Assembly (NCBI GenBank): GCA_003342895.1
Contig: PTFA01000050.1
Span: 4,879,723-4,943,722, forward strand
Length of the DNA: 64,000 nucleotides
Reading direction: 5' to 3'
From: Casuarius casuarius
Taxonomy: Eukaryota > Chordata > Aves > Casuariiformes > Casuariidae
Within the stretch, counting starts at the first letter, position 1. Every line of letters begins with the position of its first letter. A program made the translations under genes and the position numbers. Of this stretch, positions 1-12,456 are shown one piece after another. The notes beneath the pieces were generated by a model. It saw only the letters and a list, made by a program, of their open reading frames with translations, did not search any database and was not told where the DNA came from.

Positions 1-2713
1 CCTGTTTATATTGTATTGGTCTCTTCTGTATAGGTTTACTGAAAATGTTACAAATATGATATTAAATATTTTGTTAAGTATCAATAAATAATAACGTAAA
101 CCTTATCTTCTTAGACTCTGGAACACAATTTTTTTTAATGGTGGCTGATAAAAATCGCGTCGCTTCAGCCGGTAAGCTGCGCTGCCTCCCCCGCGGCGGC
201 GTGACGGGGGCCTCCGTTTCTGCCCGGCTGCGGCATCCCTGGACACACGGAGCAGCCAGTGGGAGCGGCGGCCTGGGCCCGACTGCCACGTTTCCTCTTT
301 CCCTCTGCTGCTGCTGTGGCAGGTTGGCCGAGGGCACAGGTTGGGAGCTGAGCCCTGAAGGCAAAGTAAAAGCCGGTGACAGATAAAAGGACTTGCTCAC
401 TGCGTCACCAAATACTACGTTTAACTGGAATACACACAAGTATTTTGCCTGAAACCAGAGGCTGGGTATGGAAAGCACACTGTGTACGGAAGGAAAGATT
501 TGGACAGCCTGAGAAAAGGTGTTGGTGTTGGACAAACACATGTGCTCACCCAGCCAAAAAAGGCACCGCGGCAGCAGTATGCTGCAGAAGGACCTTTGGC
601 TATTAAACACAGATGAATAAAAAAGATGATCATGACAAAAGGAAGTGAAATGTATCACGTGAAAACACCAAAACCCACGACATTGACGATGAAGTCTGAG
701 AAGTGGAAGCAAGAGGTGATTTCACAGGACTTGACCGAGAAGCTGTCTGAGCTCGGAGTGAGCGAGTCCCAGAGGAGTTCATGTAACAGGAGTTAAAAAG
801 AAAATGAAATGGGCAAATGATCCGCTGCCCTGTTGAACGTGACTTGGTGCCTTTGTTGCTCGTGGGGCTTCTCCGGCACTGAAGTGCCGGGAGCTTGTGC
901 AGGGCTGGGACATGAGCAGGGCATGGCTCGCCTGCCCCACACCAGTAACGACGTCAAGGAGGTGGCTGTAGCCTACAGAGAACGTGGCTTCAACAGCGGT
1001 AAGCAGCAGAAACGATAGAAATGTTGTGTGCGTGTCCCAGTCTTGATGGCAGCAATTTCATCTGCAAGCAAAAGTGAACATACACTGTCCAGGAGAATGG
1101 AAAAGGGGATTTCTAAGAGGTTGAAAATAGAACCAGAAGAGAAGCGTAGGCTTGCTTGGGAATTTTGTGTTGTGTGTTCTTCTTGTTTTATTTATGTGTG
1201 ATATAATACATCTGCAATTGCTGGCTCTGTTACTGCAAAAATAAGTTCCCAGTACCCTGTCCAAGAAGTCTGGCTGACTATAGGGCAGTAATGTTCAGGG
1301 CAGATGCAGGAGACCAGCTTTCAGAGGCTCCCGTGTAAGCCAACACCTGAGTCACGTGGAGGCTTGTTTTGCTCAGTGCTGATAAGTTGGTGTCAGGCAG
1401 CAAATTGGGATCTGTCAGACTTGTTAGCTCCGAGTGATTACTGAACAGCGTGGGAGTTCAGGAGAAAATTATGGGTCAGAACCCTGAACAATAGACAAAT
1501 CTCACAGATGGATCTCTGCTTATTTAACTGGAGTTTTTAGCAGGCTCAGGATCTGTCCCTTCAAGAGTATGTATAAATTATGTGTCTCAAAAACATTACA
1601 AAATAAATCCGCCCACTGATTAGGTTGTCTCCTCTTGATGAGTGTCTTTATTGAACTCTCCTGTCACTTCCTCTCGTAATCTGTCTCCCTCGGTGTACAA
1701 AATACTGCACCAGATCGAACTGTTCATTGCAAATGATTTACCAGGCAAATGTGCATGAAAAGCAAATACAAAAGGCTGTGCACATCATCGTCTTGATTCT
1801 TAACTCACCTAAACGTTTGACTCGCTTTTCTTAAAGTTACTCAGCAGATAGTCTTGGAGATCTACAGACTCTTCTTGTACCGTCATGCTTTCTGCCTGCC
1901 TTCCTTCCGGCCTTTTACCAATAAAAATTTCACCAGGTTTTTAGAGACTCTGCATACCCATCATGTCTAAATTTTAATGTTCCCTTTTTTTCCCTCCTCC
2001 AGAGTGTACAGAACCCCGTACCGTTACCTTAAGCTATCACATTTTGATATGTGAAGGTGAGCCATTTTTCTGCAGTGTTAACAGCAGTGTATTTATTAAC
2101 ATCACTGAGGAGGATTTAGCACTAAAATGCAGAGAAATAATCTTCTCAAAGATGCAGAGACTCGTTTTTGTGTAGGATGCTGTCTTTCTAATTAAACTGT
2201 TACTAGTGAACCCCAGAATAAGCAGCTCTTATCCATATATGCATGTCTTCAGACTGCCTAGTTATTAGATTAAATTGAAGTGAAACTAGACGTAATTGAT
2301 ACAGTTTATTTACAGTATTTCTTTGGGTGCAGTTTTTAACCAAGATTATACAAAAATATTTGTCTGTTAATTTACTATTCATGTATTTTGAATCCAATTC
2401 TTTGCTCTACCCAAAGAGCATATGGGTTTGTTACAATCCTTAAGGCTGCAGATTTAGAATTGCTACTTTAAATTAGACGTGCTTTTTGCTCTTGGTCAAG
2501 ATGAAGGCTGTTGCCTTGTAGCAGTGTCTTCGTTTGGAGAAATGATCGAGACTCCTCGTTCAGCTGCAGGTTTCCTGGGGGAGCTTTGGAAAAATTATTT
2601 ATGTTCCAAATAGAGAAGATATTTGGGTGTCTTACAATGTGGATGGATAGTGATGCAATTTTCAGAAGTATCTAAATGTATCACTTTAATTGAAATGACT
2701 GAATTCTTTTTGG
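1..2713. other. Non-coding segment, no gene
   Basis: I see no gene in this stretch. The longest open frame runs at 74-712 on the minus strand (212 codons). It crosses from a GC-rich patch into AT-rich DNA without any change in character, is rich in Cys, Phe, Ser and Pro, and has no recognisable domain, so I treat it as chance. The rest is AT-rich single-copy-looking sequence. Around 1540-1800 it has the even, motif-rich texture often seen in conserved non-coding DNA, but nothing in it can be named. Confidence 0.6.
150..320. other. CpG-rich GC patch
   Basis: About 18 CpG dinucleotides fall in some 140 bp by hand count, against a surrounding background that is AT-rich and nearly CpG-free. A short CTG run (about four units) sits at its right edge near 309. 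It could be a small CpG island, a GC patch made by GC-biased gene conversion, or the remains of a GC-rich exon. No splice-flanked coding frame is evident, so I make no functional call. Confidence 0.5.
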
Positions 2714-2797
2714 ACCTGCATTTCCATCTGTAAAATGGGGAAGAGGATGCTGTCCTACCTCCCAGGAATGTTATGGAGGAAAATACAATGTAAGGCC
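2714..2797 (+). repeat. MIR/CORE-SINE remnant (3' part)
   Basis: The stretch follows the 3' half of the ancient tRNA-derived MIR SINE in order. It has a pyrimidine-rich CCTGCATTTCC, then the diagnostic ATCTGTAAAATGGGGA, then CCTACCTCCCAGG, a TTATGGAGGAAAATACA segment and a final ATGTAAGG. The tRNA-like head and the A and B boxes are missing, so it is a 5'-truncated fossil and cannot be transcribed as a SINE. MIR and related CORE-SINEs spread before or around the amniote radiation, and remnants in sauropsids are sparse. Call made from remembered consensus, not an alignment run. Confidence 0.7.
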
Positions 2798-4314
2798 TCT
2801 ATACCAAATTATTCCTCTGTAGAAGATTTGCAATTTTTCAGTTTGAAATTCCTCCCTAGGAAAATGCTGTTGGCATCACTCACAGTGAGGAATATTATAG
2901 GTATACAAGGTTAGGAGAAAATTTCCCATTGTGTCAGTACCTAGCTTACAGAGCCTTGTGGTTCAATTCTAGAAAGTTATTACAGGGCACTCTAAATTAA
3001 GAAGCAAACATTATGGCTTAAATTACTTCCTAGAACAGGTCTTTCCTTGGAGGAGAGAGCAATGCTGAACAGCGCAGGGGGTTTGTGGTGTTCAGTTCAT
3101 GGTGGACATGAGTGCTTTTCCCAAAGGCAGCTTGCTGAATGCATTTCCCCTCGTTTACAACATTCTGCTGTGAGACCTTGATTTTTCAGACTTAAATGTA
3201 CAGTTAAGCAGCCTGCTCTGATTAAATAATTCTTGCTGAGAGTATTTCTGTTTGGTACTTTGAGAAGGATTAACCTGCTGGTTATGCACATGTGATATCA
3301 TCATGCTTAACCCGTGCTAACAAATCTGTGTTGGCTGGAGGTTCAGCCTTTTCAGTCAGCTGTAAAGCGTTTTGGGATATTTTTCATAACTCACTTGTGG
3401 GTTTGCAGCTCACAGATTACTCAGCAATCACAAACTTGTGCCCATGGATTTTTATTCCATTTTAAATTTTCTGTATATGCGTGGAAGGAGAAGAGCAAAG
3501 TAATGGCAACGCAAGGCACCCTTGTCCAACCATGTGCTTTGGAATAGTGTGAGTCTATAACTGGTACACATTTTGCAAGATAAATCTTTGTAACAGTGCT
3601 TTTAAGAACTTTAGAGATTTATATTTCTTTTCACCTTCATATTTCACTTTTTTTTTTATTTACATACCCATTCAAGCATATTCATCAGTTGTCATTCTCT
3701 CAGGCAGTCAAACAGAATTGATTTTTTATTCTCGTTAAACTTTATAGGTTGCTAAATTTAGCTCTTTTAATCTGCAGTCTTTCAGTTAGTTTACCGCCCA
3801 AAGTCTTTCTTGCTGGACTTCAACAGAGTGAGTGACCTCTTCAGCTGGTCTGCTCATAGCCACATTCACCCAAGCAGTAAAGGACTGCTCCTTTCTAGTA
3901 TTACATGCGCTTGTGAACAGAAATGTAAAAGTTGTTGTGTCAAAAGATGCTCAGGGGTACCCTGGGCATTGCTCCAGTGTGGAACGGGGGAGGACTAAGA
4001 ATCTCCATCTCCGTTTTCCACGTGCGCGCACGCGCGTGTCAGTTGATGGGGGCCTGATACGCTTTGCCAAAAGCAGAGAAGAGGTGTACAGCAGTGGCAG
4101 AGGGGCTTTGTGTGCACAAGGGCATAATACTTCATGGCATTTTCACTGCTCTGGATTTATTTTCTGAGTATTTTTCTTGCATTGTTTCTTTGAACATGAT
4201 TTTATGGTGTCTTTCCAGTTCCTCTTCCACAGTTATGCTTGATCTTGTGCTAAGAAGCTTACGTTGCTGTGTTCTACACATGGACATTTCCATCTTTTCT
4301 GTACGGTGCATGAG
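2798..4314. other. Non-coding segment, no gene
   Basis: AT-rich sequence with no supportable gene. Overlapping short frames at 3810-4350 (plus and minus strands) share one region and have no domain or codon signal. The only local structure is the alternating purine-pyrimidine tract at 4020-4039, listed separately. Confidence 0.6.
4020..4039. other. Alternating purine-pyrimidine tract, Z-DNA-prone
   Basis: Twenty bases alternate strictly between purine and pyrimidine, and most of the steps are CG or CA/TG. This is the class of sequence that adopts left-handed Z-DNA most easily under negative supercoiling. It keeps several CpGs although the neighbouring DNA is CpG-poor. Whether it forms Z-DNA in cells cannot be told from sequence. 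Confidence 0.5.
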
Positions 4315-4660
4315 AATATACAAAAGGCCAGGGTTAAAGGAAAGTTGATCTGTCTCAGTAGCTGATCTCTGACACTGTTGTGAATGCATCGGAAAAGAGA
4401 ATAGGAAACAGAATGAATATAAGTGATCTTTACTGGTTTAGAGACTGCCCAAGTAGAGGTTGCCTCCAGACTACTGTCTTTAATTATTACCAAGGGCCAT
4501 ATACTCTTCAAATTTGTCTAGCCTTTTTTTGAGAGTGTTTCTACTCTTGGTGCCCGTGATACCTTGTAGCAATAGGCCCACCATTTCACATAATTCTGAA
4601 ATCCTAAATTGACCTGCATTACCTCTGAATTTCCCCGTATAAGATTTGGAGAAGATTTTC
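4315..4660 (-). repeat. L3/CR1-type LINE, 3' end remnant
   Basis: Read on the minus strand, this follows the 3' terminal part of ancient CR1/L3 LINEs. First comes a segment near 4615-4540 equivalent to the 'amount of wrong-size bulk, remove' tail of the element (GGTATCACGGGCACCAAGAG), then AGGCTAGACAAATTTGAAG near 4530. It ends with the characteristic non-coding tail GTGTCAGAGATCAGCTACTG running to 4340. The parts are in the right order, but there are many substitutions and small gaps and no open reading frame. The element is dead and old. The same tail occurs at 58262-58330 in the same orientation. Boundaries are approximate; the call is from remembered consensus. Confidence 0.6.
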
Positions 4661-7600
4661 TAATGACCACAAACATGATAGTAATCAGAAAATAGCCTCA
4701 ATTCGTATTTTAGGAGTGAGATTTTCTTGTGATGACTCTTCAAATGCATATTCTTGTTCTTTGTGAGCTGGAAAACTCATTTCTGTTTTTGTGAAAATAG
4801 GTTCAAGCCTGTAAAGTACTGGTCACTGTGTCTTATCCTACAAAGTCTTTAGGGACCTGTCTTCCTTTGTGCACATTAATGCATCTTTACATTGAGTAAA
4901 AACGTATGCTTTGTGGGATTGGCCTCAGAGGTTTAGCGTTTCACAGGAAAAGCCATATCCTTCCCTGTGGGGACAAAGTGGAGAGCAGCTGCAAGACAGA
5001 ACCAAGTTGTTACTGAGTTTATTGGTATACTTCTCCATGAAGTTAGTATGTCCTGCCCCCTGGTAGGGATGTGCTGGTGCGAGAGCATCTCATGGCTTCT
5101 GCCTTGCCCCTCCATCCCCTACGCCCCTTCCCGCCTGTCCGAGGCCCGTAGCATGCAGCCTGTGCTTAATCCTTCTCCCAGTCTGGGCTCCCCCAAACTG
5201 AGCACCGATTCTAGTGCCACAGGCATTTTTGCCCTCTGCAAGAAAGGGAAAGGCTATGCCACAAGTGACAGAAAGCACGAAAGAAAGATTTTAAATGGGG
5301 AATATTACTGAACAGGTATTGGTTCACAGTCTTTCCCTCTTTACTTAAAACTGCTTGAAAATGAATAATAATATAGAATTATTATGGTCCTAGTGGAAGA
5401 AACTTGCAAACATTTGCTATCTTTATTTCTTTGTGATGTAAATTAAATCCATGAGGATTTCATAATATGGGGGGGGGGGGGGGAATAACCCTTCTGAGCA
5501 AAAGTGCAACTGTAAGAAGTCTTAGTGATAAGAATAATACTTCAAGGGAGCTAAATGCTGCCTGTAATTACCATGAACTCTCAGAGGACAGTACTTGACC
5601 CGTGTTCCTTGTTGCAGAGGCTGGACCCGCTGGGTCCGTGGAGCAGGGGTGCCTGAGAGCTGAGGCCCTTCCTCCACCCACGTCTTCTCCCCTCCTTCCA
5701 TCCTACTAAGGCTTCTTCTGATGGGCTTCCCATTGGTGCAAGAGGTGCAATATCCCCTGTTGTTGAGTTAATTTGAGTCTCTTTTATCTCGTTCTTTTTT
5801 CACCAAGATGCTTATGTTTGGAATAAAAAATATGTAGATGATATTGAGGTAAGTGGAGCTCTTAATCTATGGGTAGGAGATTCCTTTAAGAAAGAAAGTG
5901 AAATAAGTGTGTGATGTATTAGAGTGTCTTTGGTTGATGCAAGGACTCTTGGAGACTCATTTCTTCCATGGGCTGTGTCTAGAAAAGGGACCTGTGAGAT
6001 TCCACAAAAATGAGTTATTAATCACATTTGATGGCTGTCTAGCACAAAAATGCATTGTATTCCTCAAATTAGAACTTGCTGTATGTATGTATTCCTTTTC
6101 CTCAAAATACATTATATGCATAAGCTTTTCTGGCTAGTCCTGAATGAGTAATTGTTACAGATGTTGTCTCAGAAATCTGACTAATTTTCAGTACCTTTTC
6201 ATTTTCCTAATCTTAATTAAATCTGTGAGTGAAGAGGATGCATGGTCAGAATGGAAAAATCACTTTGAATAAATCAAAAGCACTGATATGAAATCAAACC
6301 GATCAGGATAAAAGTGTATTTTGTACATAAGCCATTAAGGACTTTTTTTTCCTCCCCTCTTTTTTTGCTTAATGTATCTAAGGGACAGAGTCCCTGCTCT
6401 GTTCCCCAGGCAAACAGAGCTGGATTCTCCAGCCTGGACAGAGGCCTCTTGTGCAGCAGGCACTGCCCCACATCTGGTTTCTGAGAAATGCACAGTGCTT
6501 CCAAAAAGCTTCGAGGTGTTTTTCTTTCCGTCCGTCCTAGCCGAACCACCCTGCTGCCCTCAGTACTCTCCAGTGCAAAAGAGCCCCCTTTTTGCTGAGG
6601 TTATTTTTAGCTCTGTTGCCTGATCCAGTTCACAACCTCACAAACGACGGTCAGAACCAGTGAAGAGGCAACGCACCCGGTGCAGAGGTGGAGGGAGATG
6701 GTCACAGATGAGGGAAGAGGAAAAAACCTCCGTAACCCAGCACCACTGGCGGCCCGTTTGCACGGTGCCAGGGAGCGCGCAGGATCGGTGCAGCACGGAG
6801 CAGAGGTGCTAGCTCCGTGCCCAGAAGCGCTGTAGCCCTGGTACTGCAGCCCATCACCCAATTAAACAAACCTCTCTTAATTAGCTCCAGTGCAGTATCC
6901 AGCTGACAAAGTTGTGTTTATTTATGGATGTAGTTGTGGACTTGTTGCATAGCCCTCTATTGCTTACAGAAAAAAATGCACATACATTGCTGATTCCAGC
7001 GCGTTAGGCTCACGCGTACCTGGCTGGAATAAGAGGACATGTGGGAGTTTACAAAAGCTACCTTTGCTAATTTAACAATGTCTTTAGATAAAGTGATGCA
7101 ACTTTTCTGCCTGCTCAGAGCTGTCTGTCAGCATAAATCAGGCGTGACTTCATTAAACTAGCATAAAAGCAATGCCTGGAGAAGGAGAATTGAACTCGCT
7201 TCTGGATTTTTGCCAAGTTATGGGAATTAGGATAGGAAGTGGTTTATTGTAAATCAATTTGGCTAGATGCTGTTATAGTAAATAACAAGCAAAGTATGCT
7301 CAATACGTTCAAATATTGGAACAGCAAACTAATAAAATGAGATGGGATGTTTTAGAATTATCAGGAAAGTCAGATACTGAATTAAATGACTTAGTTTGCT
7401 GGCCAGACCCTTTAGAAGGGAAAGAGATTCAGACCTTGGGGAAATTTGAGTAATAAGTAGTTGATGTAATTTCAGCTTTTGAGGTTTTGGCTTTAAAAAT
7501 AAATGTTCAGATCTGCTGATTTTTAGCTTATTCACTATTCTAAGCTTGTTTTTCAGATTTAATGTAGACTGATTTGGGCATAATTGAATTGCTAAGCAAC

Positions 7601-8149
7601 ACATGCCGGACTGCCTTGTGAAATGAGAAAAAACAAAACACACCTAGTAACGTCCAGTGGTATGAAAATGCTGTTTTCCTTAGGTGCCCGGCCGAAGGTA
7701 AAATTTCCCTTAGAGAACTTTAGACCGGCTGCATGGTACCTGGCAAATATTGTGGGAGGCTTTAAAACACCAGGTACAGCTTTCGTGCATCTAGAGAAAG
7801 ACTGATCCTTTTTGATTTAAAGCGTCGTAGCTACGTTAACTTTCTCTCCTTGCAGATCCCCTCCGTACAGCCGTATAAGATAGGGGAGCACCTCCTGCGG
7901 CCGCAGTCGCTCAGGGCGGGTATTCCAGTGGAAGCGACTCGTATCTTAGCGTTTTGACATGAGCAAAGTTGTCGTGCCGCTTTGCTGCAGAGCATCGTAC
8001 GTTTAGCGTATACTCATGTGAAGGTGTGAACACAACAGAGTCGGTCTCTTAAGTTTGAAATCTCTGATGTTTTGGTTATCCAGATTCAAAGTTGATCAAT
8101 TGCTTCCAAGTGTGCAGAGCTCTGGTAAGAGTAAAGCAGAGATGCTCGT
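4661..8149. other. Non-coding segment, no gene
   Basis: No gene can be supported. The region is mostly AT-rich, with a modestly GC-richer stretch near 6640-6850 that holds a 9-bp hairpin (arms 6793-6801 and 6812-6820, loop of 10). A hairpin of that size is expected a few times by chance in 64 kb. A poly-G run lies at 5469-5483. Confidence 0.6.
5469..5483 (+). repeat. Poly-G run, 15 bases
   Basis: Fifteen consecutive G on the plus strand, flanked by ordinary AT-rich sequence. Long G homopolymers are rarer than A/T ones in vertebrates. They are prone to length variation and sequencing error and can form quadruplexes. The true length is therefore uncertain. Confidence 0.85.
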
Positions 8150-8290
8150 TTCCTAACCCAGAAGCCGCAGGAAAGCAAAATGGTGCAGGGCTCGGGCTCG
8201 GCACACGGGTCGCACGGCCCTGGGGACGAGGAGCAAGCGGGCTCCTGCCCCAGCCCCTGCAGCCCTGCGGAGGCGGCAGGTGAGGCTCCT
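8150..8290. other. GC-rich, CpG-containing patch
   Basis: A sharply bounded patch of about 140 bp with repeated GGGCTCGGGCTCGG-like and CAGCCCCTGCAGCCC-like sequence inside AT-rich DNA. Open frames exist on both strands here (for example 8076-8345 minus, 89 codons), as expected from the composition. I see no coding signature. Confidence 0.4.
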
Positions 8291-11200
8291 GATAAACGTG
8301 CTTAAATAGGCCTGGTGTGGTGAGTCTTGGCAATACCAGATCCAAAAGTAGTCCAAGGAGAAAGGTCTTAAGGCAATTTAGTTTCTAGGGGAAAAATTAA
8401 TTTTGAACACTGCCTGTAATAAGAAATAAAATGACCATCGGATATGTATCATTTTATCACCAGTGTCAGCTTTGTGGCTGCAGATTAACTGCTGTTACCT
8501 ACCTCCTAAAACTCAAGGTTGAAAAGGCTTATTGTTGCTCAGCGGACTTCCAAAAAGCATTGTTCTAGCAAGAATTTATAGTATGTTTGTACTGTATGCG
8601 GTATATTTGCACTGCTGCTGTATATCTGGATGTAAGTGCCGTAAGGCTATCATAACGCAATACCTGTCAGAATACTACTGCTCCTTAATTGTGCTTTCGT
8701 TTGGGAGCCGTGAGTTGATAAATGATTTAAAGTGAACTTGCTACTAAAAGTTCTGGGTAGGCTTTTTGGGTAGACTTGTTTTTAACTAGGTTTTCCTTTC
8801 TAAATGAGTTCAGATTTTATGGAAAGTTCATAACGCTAGTGAATAAAGATCTGTATTTACTGTGAAAACGGTACAGCGTACGTTGCACTGGTACAGGTTG
8901 CTTCTCAGCGTATGCAGTTACTGGCCTAGGGATGATTGTTTTCAATGTGAGAAAATGGCTTATTCATTAGGACCGTCCACTTTGGGTCCTTCTGGACAAT
9001 TTTAGAGTTGCCACTCACTGGTGAGCAGAATGACAGTCTACAAAGCAGCTGTGGGGAGTTTAGTGGAGTTCAAACCTTTCCAGCCTGGAACTATCAAAGA
9101 GCCGTGGCAAAGCGCTAACCAAAGGCAGGGTTGAACCCTGTGGCTTTATATTTGATAGCGTTCCTTTTGAATGGTTTTCTGGTGGATTTATTTTTAACCT
9201 TATATTTCATCTACTTTGAAATATATACTATGTAGGTAAAGAAAGAAGGCAAAAAGCTTTTTACACTGTGAAAACGCTATAATCAAACATTATCTCTGTT
9301 CAGTTTCTAGTGTGGTAGGTATCTGTCCTTCAGTGATATTTTTTTCCTCTTGCTCAAAACTTTTGAAGGATTCAGTCTTATAAAATTTATCCCTAAGTCC
9401 TTCTTCAAAGTAGTAGTTTTGTTGAAATTGAGAGGGATAATCCTGGGACCAAGAGTTGGTCCCAACAGTAAGATTTTTCAGAGAGCAACCCCAAAAAGGA
9501 GGCAGTGACTCATGAAAGCTTGAAGATAATCCTGAAGTGGGCGGAGAAGTGTATTTCTCCATGAGGTGTTTATATAAAAAATAACTTTCTACCTCTGTAC
9601 TTTAAAAACATCAGCTAACATATGTATCATTCTGTGTTGCAGTTTCTTTATTGATTTTTCTGGACTTGGGGCATTGTAGGCTTTTTATTTGATGTTTTCT
9701 CTCACCTCAGTTACAGAACATGTATACTTTACTTCAGCAGAACTGCAGTTTTCTTTGTTATGATTCAATGATAGCAGAAATGTGAAAAATTTTTCTATGG
9801 TTTGCTTGTATTTCTCATTCCACCATAAAACTCAGATACTTGATGAGAACTCGGGAAGCTTTCCTTGAAGTAAGACGTATCTTAAACGTATGCAGGATTA
9901 CTAAAATTGTGCACATTTTCATTGATGCTGTGAATGAGGAACCGTAGTAAAGTCAACATATAATTTGTACATGAGTTAAAGTATCTGTTGGAGAAATTCC
10001 ATGCTATGAGCAAAAGCTCTAGAGAGGGCTCCATTACAGTCTTATTGAACTGATGAACTTAGACCTTTAATAGAAGGTCTGTCTTTGACATTGGAAGTCC
10101 TCCTCTGAGTTAATTGATACTTTTCTTTTATATTGAAAGAAAGCGGGTTTTTCTCCAGGACTGTATTCATTAAGAGCAAATTTACTCCCTGTATAGGCTG
10201 TCTCTACAGAAAGGAATAGAGCAGGAGCCCAGGACATACTGACATGGAGAGACTTGTTTGCTGATTTTATTGACTACATCGACATCTCTATTCCTGTCCA
10301 GGACTTCCAAGGCAACTATCTGTGCATGTACAACAGAGTGACAGTAAACTCAATTCAGCATTGCAGTCAGTCCATACCTAAACAATATTTTGAGGGTTTT
10401 TGGACCAACTGCTGTTTCTTCAGGTACTTCACCCTGTGAAATAGGCAGTGTTTCAGAGTCGACTTCACGTAACGCTGCATCCCAACGACAGCGTGTGGAG
10501 TGCAGGTTCCTGGATAAATGCAGAAAATCTTCCAAATCTTCCAGGTTCTTCCCACACACTTATCTAGCAATAAACAGACACGGGGTACCGGTACCTGGTA
10601 CTAAGAGCTCTGAATTCAGCATGATCCTTGGTTAAGAATGAAGCTGAGGTGAATCATAATGGTATCTTTTAGCAGCTGCTGATTCCAAGAAACATACTTT
10701 GCTGTGAAAACTCCAACTTCTGCTTTATCTAAAGCATAAAACATAGAGTTTCCTATATGTTTGGAATGTAAGAAATAAATTTCTAAAAAACCAATTGGAA
10801 TGAGACCAAATTTCAAAGTGTTGGCATTTCCTGTGGACTAGGAATTGTGGCCAATTGTACCTCTAGGCAAGTTCACTCGCAGCAGAGATGGATGCACACC
10901 TACACAGTGGGTTTCAATTACCCTCTGGAGTCATTAACATGTATTGATGCTTCAGCCTCAATAAAAGCCCAAGGCGTTTAATTTTGGAAAAACAGAGGAT
11001 TACATTCAGAGTAGGCAAAAGGTTCATCTGTAGTGTGCGCCCTGTAACTTCTAGTAAGGAATGCAGAAAATGATAGGTTTTATTTCATAAACAGTTGATC
11101 CTTTAGTGAAAAAAAATACTAAAGTTCAGTAGACAAATGACTTACTGAAGAAAACACAGTTGATTCATCTCTGGGAGCAGAGAACTACAGCAGATGAGGC

Positions 11201-12330
11201 CATCACTCAGCTAAGCCAAGTGCTAAACAAAATACATCATTCAAATCTTTGGGAAAAGTGTCAGTCTTCAGGGGAAATATAATAATGAACTGGAGTTATG
11301 CTTGAAAACTGAAGTTAGTCTCAAATGTTCAAATTAAAATTGAATACAGATAGAGGTGGGATTGTATACTTCTATAAGCGTAAGCTTTCCTTGCGAAACC
11401 AGTCACTGATGGCATTTCATCAGCAGTTCACGCAGATTGGAGTCGAACCTTTTTTTTAACAAAAATTCCTGGGTTTCCAAGACTGGATTTTGCTGTTGAG
11501 TCGTGTAAACAGCACCACCCCGCAGTAACTGATGCTCTTCCCCGACTCCTGCCGCAGTGCCAGTGACAGCTCTCCAGGGCTCTGTTCCCAGGGGCGAAGG
11601 TTGGATCCTGGAGTTGGTGAAACTGGGTGAATTGTATTCGGTAGAGCTGGAGGAATCCCAGGAGATGTTTCTGATTTTGTGGTAGCTGCCAGATGGCAAA
11701 CAGAAGTGCATAGGCATAAACAAGTCGTGAAGCAGCTGAGGAAATCGGATTGCGAATGCAGGACGTCATACGGGGCTACCAGCTGATTTGGGGGGTGGAT
11801 GAGGGGGGAATATTTCACACCGTTTTAAATCTTGAAAACCATTAGAAGATGCTGTTCAAGGGGAAAACTCAGGCAGAGAAATTCATTAGTTTTATAATTT
11901 GTGAAGTTGTACTAATTCATATATTAAAAACAAATTACTTTGGTGACATTTTGGTCACCAAATTACATAAAATACCTATGGTATGTTAATTTCAGCTCAT
12001 AAAAGGCTAATTTGAATATGTAATTTAGATCAATTAGAAGTCTCTTCTCAGTCTTAAATAGTGATAACAGAAATGTAAAAAAGCTGGGGAGCTGTTAGCA
12101 TTGATTAAGATGATACATCTGGGAAAATCAAACTACAGTGCCATATTTTTTAAATGCAAATGAGGTTAAAAAATTAAAGATAATATGCATATATATATAA
12201 ACACATCCAATAGCTGCAAGAAAAGTCATACTTCATTTAAAAAAAATCCTGCTCCATAGAAAAAGTGGGCAGACAATAGCAACATTTGTACTTCTCAAGA
12301 ACACTTAAGTGCGGAAACTCGCACAGGACC
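8291..12330. other. Non-coding segment, no gene
   Basis: No gene is supportable. Two small symmetric sequences stand out. One is a perfect 12-bp palindrome made of two abutting GGTACC units at 10584-10595, followed by TGGTAC. The other is a 9-bp inverted repeat at 11939-11962. The rest is AT-rich and featureless to the eye, apart from a moderately GC-rich interval near 11500-11620. Confidence 0.6.
11939..11962. repeat. Inverted repeat TTTGGTGAC / GTCACCAAA
   Basis: Two perfect 9-bp arms are separated by six bases. The arms contain GGTGAC/GTCACC half-sites that loosely resemble nuclear-receptor or bZIP half-sites. A 9-bp inverted repeat with a short spacer is expected several times by chance in a window this long, so function is only a possibility. 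Confidence 0.4.
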
Positions 12331-12456
12331 AGGGTTGCATTCATTTTCCTGCCCAAACTCACACTAGAAACTGCAGGCTGGTTTTAGTTCTTTTGAACTG
12401 CCATTGTGAAATTATACTGGATTTACGCCAGGGTAAAAGAGGTCAAAATGTGCCCC
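12331..12456. mobile_element. Palindromic MITE-like remnant
   Basis: The right half (12412-12456) follows an ancient palindromic amniote repeat that I recall from reptile genomes: ACTGGATTTACGCCAGGGTAA, then AGAGGTCAAAATGTGCCC. The left end near 12332 (GGGTTGCATTCATTTTCC) is a rough inverted match to the right terminus. The expected central symmetric part is eroded. It would be a non-autonomous DNA-transposon-type element without coding capacity. Family name and exact left end are uncertain. Confidence 0.4.

Noticed and set aside
74..712. 212-codon minus-strand open frame
   Set aside because: No family resemblance, odd composition (many Cys, Phe, Ser), and it spans a GC patch and AT-rich DNA without any coding-like change. 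No promoter or splice context.
6793..6820. 9-bp GC hairpin
   Set aside because: Several inverted repeats of this size are expected by chance in 64 kb, and it lies in no distinctive context.
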